64,000 bases of DNA from the NCBI RefSeq assembly GCF_000208745.1, contig NC_030858.1, forward strand, positions 27,586,691 to 27,650,690, given 5' to 3'. Numbering within the stretch: position 1 is the first letter of the stretch; the number at the start of each line of letters is the position of its first letter. A model generated the notes under the pieces. It saw nothing but the letters and a program-made list of their open reading frames with translations, did not search any database and was not told where the DNA came from. Shown here one piece after another: positions 1 to 12,250 of this stretch. The translations under genes were made by a program, and so were the position numbers. This DNA is from Theobroma cacao (taxonomy: Eukaryota > Streptophyta > Magnoliopsida > Malvales > Malvaceae).

Positions 1-386
1 ATCATATGCCTAGCTCATATCCATCTTTAGTGCAAAGTTTGCCATCTATCCTTGTCTCTTATTATGCAAGAAATGAACAACCTCATGAGCCATAATAACA
101 TTATCAGTAATCAGTCTGTCAAGAACAAATGCACTTTGGTTTTCAGAGATTGTAATGGGAAAAATAGATTTCAATCTATTGGTAAGTACTTTGAAGGATA
201 TTTTATAAAAAAATGTTGCACAAGCTTATTGGTCTAAATTCGCTTACCAATTCTGAGTTACCAACTTTTGGGATTAAAGATATATGTGCATGATTTATGC
301 TTGCAAGTCTTGGCCTTCCTTCAAGAAAATCAATCACCAATTGATGAACACTTACCCCCAAAACATCCCAGAACCTTTGATAAAAC
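1..386 (-). pseudogene. LINE (L1-type) reverse transcriptase fragment, downstream half
   Basis: On the minus strand this stretch encodes the start of a plant L1-type reverse transcriptase. Conserved blocks seen are ISLIPKV, FRPISLCN, NRLKSIFPITIS, QSAFV, RLITDNV and ALKMDMS followed by AYD. Frameshifts and stops break it, so it is a dead copy. It continues the element whose upstream half is at 17880-20840. The reading sense resumes where that half stops (LSALF on one side, YQRFWD on the other) once the 17.5-kb insert and one target duplication are removed. The LINE runs off the left edge of the window, so its 3' end is not visible. Confidence 0.88.
382..386. repeat. Left target-site duplication of Ogre element A
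   Basis: AAAAC directly before the left LTR, matched exactly by AAAAC at 17875-17879 directly after the right LTR. Five bases is the usual size for Ty3-gypsy integration. Confidence 0.92.
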
Positions 387-3345
387 TGTTGTAACGTGCG
401 GGTCCGGGAACCCGACCTCCAGACGCGATGAAAACTCTAAAAATTAGGAGTCGCCACCAATCTTTTTTACTAGATGCGATTGGCCACCTATCGACTCGAT
501 TCTAATCGATGAAGCCTTAAATTAATTTTAAGCCCACCGAAAAGAACCTTAAACTGGTCTATGTTTTTCTAAATCTAAGTTCGAGAGTACGGTTACGCTC
601 GGGAAAGGATTAGCACTTCCGGGACTCCCGTTCCATGAACGGTACCATTTTTAAATTATTATATTAAGCTTTAATTTTTTAAGTTCACTATATTTTCTTA
701 GTTATTATTCTCTTATTTTATCTCCTATTCAACTTAAAATGGAATGCAAATGTGAGGCAAGATGAAATGCATGGTATGAAATGAAAAATGTCAAATGGAT
801 AACCTTTTATCGATGACATTCTCTCAGATCCGCCCATCATACTGGTGGGATCCGGGGCGTTCTCTCACCTAAAAAATTATCCGAGAAATTCACCTTCGCA
901 AATTCGACGAATAAATCCCATCATCGGGGTTATCGTATGTTTTTTTTAAAAATAATATTTTCGTGAATAATGAACCTAATACGAGCGAAAGCCTTTTATT
1001 AAAGATGTTTCTCGAGCCCTCCCATCATACTAGTGGGACCCGAGGACACCTTTTCATCTAAGAAACTTTTCGAGGAATACCCGCCTTCGCAAGATCCTCG
1101 GAAGATCCCATCATCGGGGCTTAAACTCGAAAACAAAAATATTTATATGCAATGATATGCAAGATGCAACATACATATATGCTATGCTAATGCAATTATC
1201 TATTTTTTTTATCATTTAATTATTATTTTTGTTTTATTTCATATTATCATATTTTTTACTTTTTTAGTCTCCTATATTTTATTTTTTTTATATTCTTAGT
1301 TTCTCCTATGTATTCCTTTTATAATTTAGATAAATTGTTTATAATTCCATGTTATTTTAGTGAACAAAATTTTATTTTTCTTTTACATAACATTTTATTA
1401 ATCTATAATTTATACTATTAGATATTTAATGATTAATTTTAAATTAGCTATTGTTTTGGATTTGTTTCCTTATTTTTTTATTTATTTTGTCCATTTATTT
1501 AATGTCATGTATATTGCATTTTCACAAATTAATTATTTACTATATATTCGAATTATTATTATTATTTTTATCTTTTTTTTATCTATTGTTATTTATTTAT
1601 TATTTTTATTGAGTAATTTTTGTATAGTCAAATTCTTTATTTATTAAACTTTTGGGATCTTGAAATCGAGGCCCTCCCATCGTACTAGTGGAGCCTTGAT
1701 TCGGATTCCGAACCTAAGGAATATGGGTCCGAGATTGTGACTTCTCACGTCCCGACCGATCATCCCATCATCGGTATTGTTTACTTATCTTATTTAAATT
1801 GAATAACTCATCACTTTGCCCCATTCTCATTCTTTTTCATTTATGAAGCTATCTTTTTAAATACTTTGACAATTGCATAGTTTATTATACTATATTTTCT
1901 ATTTTTATTATTTTATTATTTTATTATTTTTTCAAATTCTTTTTCATTCATGATTTCCCCATATAAACTCACCTAGTTAAATGTGTTATTATTATGTCTC
2001 ACGTTTCAACTCTTCCTACATTTTATATTTTCTCTTAACCATATTCTTAATCTAGTCATATATTTCCTTTTCTGATATATATAATTTAATCTAAGTGAAC
2101 CTATTCCCATTTACTAAATATTTAATGTTATTTTATATTGAACATCCACTTAAACCTATTATTATTTTTAGTTAAATGTTCTTTTGTTTCTTTCTATATA
2201 TTTTTATTCTTGGATCTATTTTTATAACTAAATAACCTTTCTACCTAATTTTGCTATTATTTATTACATAATCAAATATATATATATATATATTCTTATA
2301 TTTTTGTCTTATCCCACTTCTTATATATAAAGTTGTAATTTTATTTCCCTAAAAATAACTAAAATAGATAAATAAATAAAACAAAATGAAAAACATTCAA
2401 AATAGGCATCAAAGATTCAAACCCAATAACTGTAGAGTCTAGAACATACCAAGGTCAGGCTTGGACTAGCCCAAAACTGAACCCACGGATGCCCACAATA
2501 GCTCCAGAAGCCCCCTTCTCCAGGTACAAAACTACGCCATTTTGATGTCCTACCCTAAGTATAAAATGGCTTTTTTTTCACCCTTTTTCATTTTCTCCCT
2601 TCAAATTCTCTCTCTAGCAGTCGAATCTCTCTCCTCTCTCTCTACAAAAAATCTCACTTTTCTTCTCTCCTCTCTCTCTCACCAGCGCCGGCTTTCTCAA
2701 CCCTCTTTAGCTTGTCAGTCACCGACCACCCAATAGCCGTCTCTTTCCTAGTGCCGTTCGAATCTCTCTCTCCTCCCTTTACCGACAACCACCCAAATCA
2801 ACTTCAGATTTCTCCCAACGGCAGCGTAAAAACCCCCTAGACTGCCCTCCTCTAACTAGCGACAAGAGGCCCGCAACTCTCTTTCATTTTCTCACCTTTC
2901 AGTCGCGGTGCAAAACCCTTAAAAACCTTCTTTTTTTAACCAACGGTAGAAGACCCAAGATTCTTCTCCCAAATCCGACGGCACCTAAAGTTTTCTATTA
3001 TGATTTTTTTGTTGCTGGTTGCTAGGATTTTCTAAGGTTTTTGATTGCTTGTTCTTGGTTACCGCTCTCATTTTCCTCCCCGGATCCCTTTTGCTACAGT
3101 GGGGCTTTATACACTCGGCTTTTTGGCCAAGTGTAGTGCCTCCATTACCCTGCCAGACGTGAATTTTTCCCGTCTGGCAAGGTGAGGGAGGTGCTTGGCA
3201 GGGTGCGTTCGTACCCTACTAGTCGTACCCCTCTCCCCTTTTCTCTCTCTTTTTTTTATATTTTTATTTTTATATTTTTTTGGTGTGATTTTTGTTTATG
3301 ATTTTTTTTACTAATAAAATTTTATTATAATTTTTAGTGTCTACA
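387..3345 (-). repeat. Left LTR (3' LTR) of Ogre element A
   Basis: 2,959 bp, starting TGTTGTAACGTG and ending GTGTCTACA on the plus strand, nearly collinear with 14848-17874. It contains hairpin modules around CCCATCATACTGGTGGG (833, 1021 and a variant at 1676), a TATA-like and CT-rich segment at 2560-2700, and two hairpins near 3110-3180. It lacks roughly 85 bp present in the other LTR near 17465-17550. Open frames inside it look incidental. Confidence 0.93.
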
Positions 3346-3365
3346 GCTGCCCCTCTTTGTGCATT
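3346..3365 (-). other. Polypurine tract of Ogre element A
   Basis: Read on the minus strand, AAAGAGGGGCAGC ends exactly at the 3' LTR boundary. This is the expected plus-strand priming site of an LTR retrotransposon. Confidence 0.75.
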
Positions 3366-3448
3366 TTGAAAATCTAAAATAGTACAAAGACGTAGACATT
3401 GTATTTGACTAAATTCTTTAATTCTCTTACTAGGTTTTTTTTTTTTAA

Positions 3449-3675
3449 ATGAACTTCTCAAGATTGAGGTAATAACACTTTAAGAATAGACTCCTCAAAA
3501 TTGAGGCAATAAAACTTTAAGAGTAAACTCTTCAAAATTAAGGTAACGAAACTTAAAAAAATGAACTCCTCAAAGTTGAGGTAACGAAACTTCTTTAAAA
3601 ATGAACTCCTCAAAACTGAGGCAGTGAGACTTTTAAAAATGAACTCCTCAAAACTGAGGCAACGAAACCTTTGTT
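3449..3675 (-). repeat. Tandem array of about 40-bp units in the Ogre 3' spacer
   Basis: About six degenerate copies of a unit with core CTCCTCAAAACTGAGGCAACG, each followed by an A-rich spacer. Each unit has a short inverted repeat (CCTCA facing TGAGG), so each could fold into a hairpin. The array lies between the integrase end and the polypurine tract. The open frame across it on the minus strand only translates the repeat and is not taken as a gene. Confidence 0.85.
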
Positions 3676-4551
3676 CTTTTTTGAAATGGTGAAAAATAAT
3701 CAATTCCTCATCTGAGGTTCTACGACTATAAAGATGAATTTTCTTCTTTTTCAATTGTTTTAAAACTTTGAACATGGCAATTTAAATATCCTAATAATCT
3801 TCATCAACTTTTTTTTTGAGTGTTTTAGAGCTCTCTCTTTGATCATTGGGGGATGAACCGATCACGCTTCTGATCTCTTGTCTTCACCAATTCATTGCTC
3901 ACAACTGTTTTCTTCCTCTATCATATGCATGGTCTAATCATTCTTCACATTTTTACTGTTCTCCGTTTTGTTGCTACTTCCATTTCTTTCTTTCTTTTCT
4001 TAGTCTTTTCTCTTTCTTTTTTACATTACCAGACTCCATTTCATTCCCCGTCAATTACGATCCTTTTTCAAAATATTGCAAACATTTCTTACTTTATCAT
4101 GCTCTTTATTAAATATCATTCTAATTTTATGACAAATGCAATGCAATGTACTCATATCTCCTCTCTTGGCAGAATGGAAATGATGACAATGTTGGGAGCA
4201 GAAAGGCTATTTTTCATTAGAAAAAAAAGAAGTTTCTACTATCAGGCATAATGACAAGGAACAGGGGAAAACCAATTGATACAAAAGAAATACAGTTCTT
4301 TCTTAATGACTGTTCCGATAGATATTGACAATAGCCTTGAAATTTTATCTCAAAGCAGGCACAAGCGTCAGCTCCCTTGTCTTTTGTCTGAACATCTCGG
4401 ATCATGATTTTCACCATTTCTGTGTTAAGCCCTTGTAGTATTTGGACCTCTTTCGTGTCTAGACCGCCCTTTTGGGTTTTCGCCCTAAACACATCTCCCA
4501 TACTCAAGCTGCCTTTTCAGGTTTTCAACTTGAAATTTTTTTTCTTTTTTT
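3676..4551 (-). other. Ogre 3' untranslated spacer, no recognisable gene
   Basis: Pyrimidine-rich sequence between the tandem array and the integrase C-terminus. Open frames of up to about 118 codons exist on both strands, but they look like low-complexity shadows with no domain I recognise. Confidence 0.6.
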
Positions 4552-5652
4552 TTACTCAAAATATTTCTTGACAGCATCGGCATTCAATGGGTTGGAAAAC
4601 TCCCTTCCGTCCATCTCTGCCAAAATTAGTGCTCCTCCTAAAAAAGCTTTCTTCACCACAAATGGTCCTTCCCAATTCGGTGTCCATTTCCCGCGAGGAT
4701 CTTGTTGGTTCGAAAGAATTGTTTTCAATACTAACTTTCCCTCGTGGAACTGACGAAGATGTACCTTCTTGCCATATGCCCTCATCATTCTCTTTTGATA
4801 TAACTTCATGTGGCAAAGTGCTGTCAACCTTTGTCCTTCTATGAGATTCAATTGCTTATAACGAGCGTTAACCCATTCGGCTTCTTCCAACTGAATTTCT
4901 TTAAGGATTCTTAGGGAAGGGATTTCTACTTCAATTGGTAAAACTACTTCCATCCCATATACCAAAAAGAACAGCGTAGCTCCCGTGGAAGTTCAGACTA
5001 TTGTGCGATAAGCATGCAAAGCAAATGGTAACTTCTCATGCCAATCTTTGTATACATCTGTCATCTTTTCAATTATCCTTTTGATGTTCTTGTTGGCTGC
5101 TTCTACCACTCCATTCATTTTTGGGCGATAAGGCACTGAATTGTGATGCTTGATCTTGAACTTGGCACAAACCTCTTTCATCATTGAACCATTGAGGTTA
5201 CTGGCGTTATCTGTGATGATCCTTTCCGGGAGACCATAGCGGCATATTATTTCTTTTTAGATGAACTTACATACCACTTTCTGGGTCACATTGGCATAAG
5301 ATGCTGCTTCTACCCACTTAGTGAAGTAGTTAATTGCCACCAGAATAAACCGATGCCCATTTGATGCCTTCGAGGTTATTAACCCAATCACATCCATGCC
5401 TCACATTGAGAATGACCATGGTGATGTCAGTACATTCAGTGAATTTGCAGGAGTGTGGATTTTGTCTGCGTATATCTGACACTTGTGACACTTTCGAGCG
5501 AAATCCATACAATCCGTTTCCAACGTGAGCCAGTAATACCCTGCTCTCATGACCTGTCTTGCCAACATATGCCCACTTGCATGTGCCCCACAAATTCCCT
5601 CGTGAACTTCCTCAACTATTCTCTGAGCTTCGGTTGAATCCACATATCTCAA
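4552..5652 (-). pseudogene. Ogre integrase remnant
   Basis: Three open pieces in different frames, in order on the minus strand. At 5652-5401 is the zinc-binding HHCC head (HEGICGAHASGHML, then CHKCQ). At 5184-4993 is the distal catalytic core, with YRPKMNGVVEAANK carrying the glutamate of the DDE triad. At 4965-4552 is the C-terminal domain, with the PNWEGPFVVKKAF block. The core between 5400 and 5185 is readable only with stops. The integrase would insert element cDNA into host DNA; this copy cannot be functional. Its place after RNase H is the Ty3-gypsy order. Confidence 0.88.
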
Positions 5653-6376
5653 GCACTAGATCCCTACTTCTCTTGTATAAGATGTCCCCATCCAAGAAGA
5701 AATTCATTGCCAACCTTCTAATGGTTTTCTTATCATTTTCTAAGCTTTGCTCTGGATACTGCTGGAACTTGAGATAATGCACAATATCATGGTACCACGG
5801 TTTCCCGTCTATTTCTTCCTCTACACTAGAGCAGTGTGCGGGGCACTCTCGAAGATTAATCATGATGGGTTGAATCTTGACATCGGTATCAACGTTAAAC
5901 ATTGCTGCCAGCGTGGCTAATGCATTAGCCATTTGATTCTCCTCTCGAGGCAAATGGGCGAAGCAAATCTTATCAAAATTTTTAATCAGCTTTGAAACAT
6001 ACTTATGATACCAGACTAACTTCGAGTCGTGTGTCTCCTATTCTCCTCGCAACTGATAAATGACCAAAGCAGAATTCCCATACACTTCCAAAACGTGAAT
6101 TTTCCTCTCGATTGCTGCTTGAAGACCCATGACACAAGCTTCATATTCAGCCACATTATTGGTGCAATAGAAGTTGAGTTTAGCTATGATGGGATAATGA
6201 TCTCCTTCTGGTGACACTAACACGACCCCTATGCCATGCCCCAAGGCATTTGAAGCTCCATCGAAAAACATCTTCCAATTCTCTTTCTCCTCTGATTCCT
6301 CCTTATTTGTTTGACAAACCGACATCAGGTCCTCATTTGGGAACTCAAACTCCATTGGTTCATAATCCTCCTCCAC
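5612..6376 (-). pseudogene. Ogre archaeal-type RNase H and connection to integrase
   Basis: 6376-6038 contains the RNase H signatures MFFDGASNALGHGIGVVL and NNVAEYEACVMGL (catalytic D and E positions), followed by a stop at about 6038. 5953-5612 continues with REENQMANALATLAAM and the linker to the integrase zinc finger. A second, archaeal-type RNase H after the polymerase RNase H is typical of Tat/Ogre elements. The frame is broken between the two pieces. Confidence 0.85.
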
Positions 6377-6421
6377 CCTTTCCGCCAGAAAATATGCGAT
6401 TGCACTTCCTTTGATAGCTTT

Positions 6422-7867
6422 TTAGGACACATATATAATATCATATTCAGACAACAACACTTGCCATTTTGCCACTCTACCTGATAAGGATAGTTTCTCG
6501 AAGATGTATTTAATAGGATCCAACTTCGTAATGAGCCAAGTGGTATGATATAGCATGTACTGCTTGAGTCGATGCGCCGTCCATGCTAAAGCACAACACA
6601 TCTTTTCCAATGAGGAATACTTGGACTTGTACTCAGTGAACTTTTTACTCAAGTAGTAAACTGCCCTTTCTTTCTTACCAGTTTCATCATGTTGTCCCAA
6701 CACACATCCCATGGATCCTTCATTTACTATTAGGTACAAAAAGAGGGGTCTTTCGGCCACAAGTGGTACCAATACTGACGGACTCAACTGATATTCTTTA
6801 ACCTTGTCAAAAACAACTTGGCACTCATCGTTCCATGCCCCAGGATTATGTTTGTGAAGAAGCTTGAAGATTGGGTCACATTTGAGTGTGAGTTTTGATA
6901 TGAACCAGGCTATATAATTCAACCTTCCCAAGAATCCTTTAACTTTTTTCTGCGTTTTGGGAGGAGGCAAATCACGGATTGCTTGAACCTTATCCGGGTC
7001 AACTTCTATTCCTCTTTCACTGACGATGAAACCAAGTAACTTTCCTAAAGTGACTCCAAAAGTGCACTTTACCGGATTTAATCTGAGCTGAAACTTCCGA
7101 AACCTCTTAAATAACCTTTCAAGATTGGTTGCACGGTCCTCTGTTTTGCGAGCTTTTACAATCATATCATCCACATACACCTCAACCTCTCTATGCATCA
7201 TGTCATGGAAAAAAGTCACCATGGCTCGTTGATAAGTTGTCCCAGCATTCTTCAATCTAAATGGCATTACCTTATAACAAAAGGTCCCCCACATAGTTAT
7301 GAAGGTAGTTTTTTCTTTGTCCTCTGGTGCCATCTTAATTTGGTTATATCTTGAAAAACCATCCATAAAGGAAAACATGGAATGACGAGCAATATTGTTA
7401 ACGAGGGTGTCGATGTGGGGCAAAGGAAAATTATCTTTTGGGCTAACTCTATTTAAATCTAGATAGTCCACACACATTCTTACTTTTCCATCTTTCTTAG
7501 GCACTGGGACAATATTTGCAACCCATTTGGGGTACTTAGCTACTTCCAAGAATCCTGCATCGAATTACTTTTTCACCTCTTCCTTAATTTTCAACAGCAT
7601 TTCAGGTTTCATCCTTCTCAACTTTTGCTTAATTGGTTTGCATTTAGGTTTCAAAGGTAGTTTATGGGCTACAATGTTTGTATTGAGTCCTAGCATATCT
7701 TGATAAGACCATGCAAACACATATTCATATTCATGAAGTAGCTTTATTAGTTTTTCTTTTTCAATTTGCACCAACGTCGTACCAATTTTAACTTCTTTCT
7801 TATTATCTTCATTTCCCAAATTAATCGTTTCAAGTCTCTTGATGTGGGACAATTTGTCTCCCCTCAT
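6422..7867 (-). pseudogene. Ogre reverse transcriptase with adjoining RNase H
   Basis: 7867-7565 encodes the N-terminal approach to the polymerase (YEYVFAWSYQDMLGL). After a short break, 7549-6422 is open for 375 codons with the polymerase blocks VPVPKKDGKVRMCVDYLDLN, FMDGFSRYNQI and the catalytic YVDDM, then a Ty3-type RNase H region (FLYLIVNEGSMGCVLGQHDE, RAVYYLSKKFTEYKSKYSS). The catalytic YVDD is intact and this is the best preserved coding block of the element. It lacks a continuous link to the protease and integrase. Confidence 0.93.
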
Positions 7868-8224
7868 GTTCTACTAGTCTTAACAAATCCGGAGTTAAAT
7901 CATAATCCTCTACGTTTTCTGTATCGTCAAGTTCACTGACACTTGTACCTTTTTCAAAATTAACCTCAAAACCACTGTCACTATCATCTTCGCATTCATT
8001 ATTTGGAATCCTGAAAGGTAAAGGGAATTGAAAGATGTAGAGCTATTGTATAGATAAATAGTTAAAATAAAAGGATGAGATGACAAGAATGGAAATGGTG
8101 AATCATGAGAGGAGATATGAGAAATGCACTATGCATGTCAATTTATTAGAATGATAAATGATAAAAAGCCCGATACATAAAATTTTCAATGCTCTTGGGC
8201 ATAAGCACAGATGTTTAATTTGCA
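7868..8224 (-). other. Spacer between protease/G-patch and reverse transcriptase (possible Ogre intron region)
   Basis: No domain is recognised. Ogre elements are known to carry an intron between protease and reverse transcriptase, and the position fits. I did not establish donor or acceptor sites. Confidence 0.4.
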
Positions 8225-8680
8225 TTACTTTGAAATTGAATCACAAGTGACTGGTAAACTCATAGTGGTCCAACTGCTCAACTTCAGCTCAAGTGGCCCG
8301 AGGTATGTAGTAGGGATCCCCTCCACATTTCCTAGCTGCTCTTCGCCTTCCTTCGTTACACATATTGATAAATAAAAAAAGGCTTCCCCTAATACTGACA
8401 CTGATTCTTGGCTCCCAACGGTGAGTGATTTAGGAAAGATGTAGCCTCCGGACCGAAATGTCTCGTAGAGATGAGGATATATCATTATATGGTTTTTCAA
8501 CCCGTGCCCCTTAAAGCGAGCCAACCTTTCCCTTCTTCTTTCAGCTATCATTTCTTCCCTTTCCTTCTTAGTCTACTTATATCCTAGGCCAAACTTTCTT
8601 CATTTTTGGCAGCAAGTATTGGCTTTTTAATGCCTTACAGCTATTTTCCCAATTTTACCCTCGTTCAGTATCATTTCCAT
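8225..8680 (-). pseudogene. G-patch-like remnant in Ogre pol
   Basis: On the minus strand the sequence reads FGLGYK, a stop, then TKKEREEMIAERRRERLARF, followed by an open stretch to 8225. The GLGYK core and basic tail resemble the G-patch found after the protease in some plant gypsy polyproteins. One stop lies inside the motif. A role in RNA binding is inferred from the family. Confidence 0.55.
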
Positions 8681-8739
8681 ACTATTTGACTAACAGCCAT
8701 CTTGGTGGTTTTGGAAAGCCTTGAAATGGGTGGTGTGGT

Positions 8740-9693
8740 TCATTCTCCAACATATGTGGTGTTAACAAACTCGAAAGATCGAAAGGAACATTCAGGCACT
8801 TCTTCCGTCGCTTCCACGTATGGAGTATCCGCTAGCTTGCTTATGAGTAAGTCCTCTTCCCCGTTAACAAATACAATCTTCCCATCCATGATGAACTTGA
8901 CTTTTTGGTGAAGCGATGAAGGTATGGCCCCAGCCAAGTGGATCCAAGGTCTTCCCAACAAATAATTGTATGAATAAGCGATATCCATAACTTGGAATTC
9001 AGTGGTAAAGGTACACGAGCTGATTTCTATCAGTATCTCTATGTTCTCTACTACTTCTCTCCTCGTCCCATCAAAGGCTCTCACAATCATCTGGCTCTTT
9101 CTCATGTAAGACATGTCGATGGGTAAGTGGGCCAAGGTCCTCATGGGCATCACATTCAGGGACGATCTATTATCAAGCAACACTTTTGCGACGGTACAGC
9201 CTTTACACTTGGTAGTGATATGCAAGGCTTTGTAGTTTCCCCTACCTCCAAAAAGGATTTCTTCATCGCTAAAGGATATTATGTTACCCACTGAAATGTT
9301 CCTAATGATGTAGTCCAAATTTTCAACTGAAATGTCATGATCCACATATGCTTGGTTCAGAATCCTCATCAAAGAGTTCCTATGTGATTCTGAGCTGAGG
9401 AGCAAAGATAGTAGTGAAATATGAGCAAACAACCTGTTCAATTGCTCAACCACATTGTACTCACTATGTTTAATGAACTTGAAAAACTCGACAGCTTTTT
9501 TTTCCGTCACAGCCCCCTTTGAGCCATCTGTCGATTCTTGAGAATGCACTTTTTCTTCTCTCAAATTTTGTTCTTTTTCTTGTCCTTTCTCATTTTTGAG
9601 ATTCTCCAATGCCTCCGGTGTATAGCAACGTCCGCTGCTGGTAATCCCCCCAACATCAGTTATATTTGCAACATTATCTTGAGATTCGACCAT
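8740..9693 (-). pseudogene. Ogre retropepsin-like aspartic protease region
   Basis: An open stretch of 317 codons. An N-terminal linker (KKAVEFFKFIKHSEYNVVEQL) leads to a retropepsin-like core with VAKVLLDNRSSLNVMPMRTL, then YNYLLGRPWIHLAGAIPSSL. The catalytic motif is normally D-[NST]-G-[AS], and here the glycine is replaced by arginine (DNRSS), so proteolysis is probably lost although the frame stays open. Its place between gag and reverse transcriptase is standard. Confidence 0.88.
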
Positions 9694-11855
9694 TCATTTC
9701 CCCGTATTTGAAACTTGTACATTGCAATTGTAGTTCCACGGGACAACTTTGTCATCTTTGTAAGGGAAAGGTTTAGGGACTTCGATGGTCATTTTGGCAT
9801 GGGTTCTGCCTTCCACAAACTTTTCTCTTAGTTCATAGAAAATGGTTAAAGGTTTTATCTTCATTGGGTGAGTGAAATCTTTGGCCATCATGTTTATTGC
9901 TGGCCTTAAGGCTTCCACGTAGAATTCAATCCTTGATTCGTCTATCATCCTTTGCACTTCCTTTCAGAAAGAACTACAATATCGAATTAAATGCCCCACA
10001 CATCCTTTGTGATATAAGCAGTATGGTCATTGGATATCTCCTGAATCATTCACATCAGGACATCCCGGCCAAACCTCGAGCATATAAGCCTTTACCAAGG
10101 CTTCAAACACTTTCTCCATAGGGGTTTCTACTTCCCGAATGTTCCTTTTAACATACACCTTCCTTTCGATTGCATTTACCCCTACCCCAGTATGATTTGG
10201 CAGTGGGTTATTGTTAACATTCTGTTCCGGCTTCTTTTCAAAATTTAAGATTCCTGCCTTGATCAACCCTTGCACCTTATGTTTGAATGCTGTACAATTC
10301 TCGATCGAGTGACCTTCGATTTCATAATGATAATCATAATGGGCGAAAGCGTCATACCATCTCGAGAATGAAGGTTTTAATGGCTCTATGTATAAATGTG
10401 CCACCAGATGGTTTGCAACTAACTGAGTGAAGAGTTCAACATATGGGATTGGGATTGGGTCAAACTGCACTTTCTCTTGCTTGTTTCGCCATCCTCTTGA
10501 TTCATCGACAGTATGGTTGTTTGAAGGTGTTGTTTGTTATGTGGTTGAAGTTGCAACGGATGTGGAAGTAGATGGATGGATATTTGTGGGGTAAGGTGTC
10601 TGTTGGATGAGAGCATATGGGTATAGGTTAGAAAAGGCATTTGGCATGGGTGGATATAGGTATGGGCTTTGTGAAGCGTTATTCACAACTAGGTAATAGG
10701 GGTATGATGGATATGGCTGGTAAGGGTTACAGCTTCCTCTTTGGGGTTGTCCCGAAGTAATGGCTTGGGCTTCTCCTTCCTTCTTCTTAAAAGTTCTCCC
10801 TTTTTTCGTGTGTGCTACATCACCTCCTTCTATCTTCCCTTGCTTAATGGCAGTTTCTATCATCTCTCATGAAATCACCATATCACCGAAGTTCTTTGTG
10901 GCACTACCGACCAACCGTTCATAGTAAGGGGCTCGTAGGGTGTTAACGAACATCACGGTGGTCTCTTTCTCAGTCAATGGTGCCTGAACTTGAGAAGCCA
11001 TATTCCTCCATCTTTGAGCATATTCTTTGAAGCTTTCAGTGGGTTTTTTCTCCATGTTTTGTAAAGAAAGGCGATCCGGAGCCATATCTGTAACATGCTT
11101 ATACTGAGCTACAAACGCCCGAGCAAGATCTTTTCATGTGTGAATTCGATTGCGGTCTAATTGGATGTACCACTTTGCTGCAGCACTGGTGAGGCTATCT
11201 TGGAAGCAGTGTATCAAGAGCTTGTCATTATGGGCATATACAGCCATCCTTCTGCAATACATGGTGATGTGTGTGACCAGGCACTTGGTTCCATCATATT
11301 TTTCAAAGTCTGAAAGTTTGAATTTTAGGGGTATAACCACATCTGGAATGAGATAGAGTTCGATTGCATCCATAGAGCAATACATTCCTATTCCTTCTGT
11401 CATGCGTAGTCTCTCCTCCAAAAGGTCAAATTTCTGGTGGGTATCGGGATTGTCATTTGATTCAACGGATCCACACTTGAGCTTCTCTTGTTCTTTTGGA
11501 TCGTCCAGATCAGGTACAGAGATGGGGTTTGAAAGATTTGCCCTTTAAATTGGCCTCTGTTGGGCATAAGTCGGTGGTGGCCTTATAGGCATTGGCATCC
11601 CATAAAAAATGAATATTGACCCATCGATGGCATGGGGATAGATGCATTCCTTGTCGGTGGTGGTGTGAATCCTGGTGGATATACGAGGTCTGTATTGGCT
11701 TCTGTTTGTTGAACATCTTCTGGTGCACCAAAACTCCTTGCCACTCTCTTCCCTTTATCTGTCGACATCAACTCCAAAATCTTTGACAACTGACCCATGA
11801 TCTCTTCTTGCTTCTTCTTGATCTTGTGCATTCTCTCCGAGTGTTCATCCCCCAT
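9694..11855 (-). pseudogene. Ogre gag remnant
   Basis: Consecutive broken pieces on the minus strand. 11855-11583 has a polar N-terminal helix and proline-rich region (YPPGFTPPP). 11421-11134 has the capsid-like block KFKLSDFEKYDGTKCLVTHI. 11085-10867 has ESFKEYAQRWRNMASQV, the classic plant gag motif. 10863-10537 is a tyrosine/proline-rich linker. 10470-10027 includes YHYEIEGHSIENCTAFKHKV, a zinc-knuckle-like segment. 9957-9694 is the run into the protease. Gag would form the particle; here it is broken at five or more points. Confidence 0.88.
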
Positions 11856-12250
11856 GATCTTAGAGCAAGCTCTTGTGTTGTATTTGTGTAGGGTTCGTTT
11901 CTCTGGAATTTTGTTCTTTATGGGCCAAATGGATAAGTTAGAATTTTATGTTGATGAATGCATTGTCATTTGTTATTATTTATATGAATCATGCAACTAT
12001 GATGCAAGTGAAATGTGTTTGAAAAGAAAAGAAAAATAAGAAAAATATTGGCAATCCAACATTTACCATAAGAAAATCCACATCCATAGAACTGAAATAT
12101 CCAATTACATCATTGTCTAAAACCATTACATTACTACCAAAAGGAAAAACCAACTTTGTCATATTGGTCCCTAACCATCCTGAGGTGTTCGATCAACCGC
12201 TCACTCAATTCATCCCTTGAAAGAATCTCCCGCCTGAGTTCTTCGATCTT
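11856..12250 (-). other. Spacer between Ogre ORF1 and gag
   Basis: No conserved protein is recognised. It separates the extra ORF from gag, as in other Ogre elements. Confidence 0.5.

Noticed and set aside
3458..3775. 105-codon minus-strand frame
   Set aside because: It is the translation of the tandem array in the Ogre 3' spacer.
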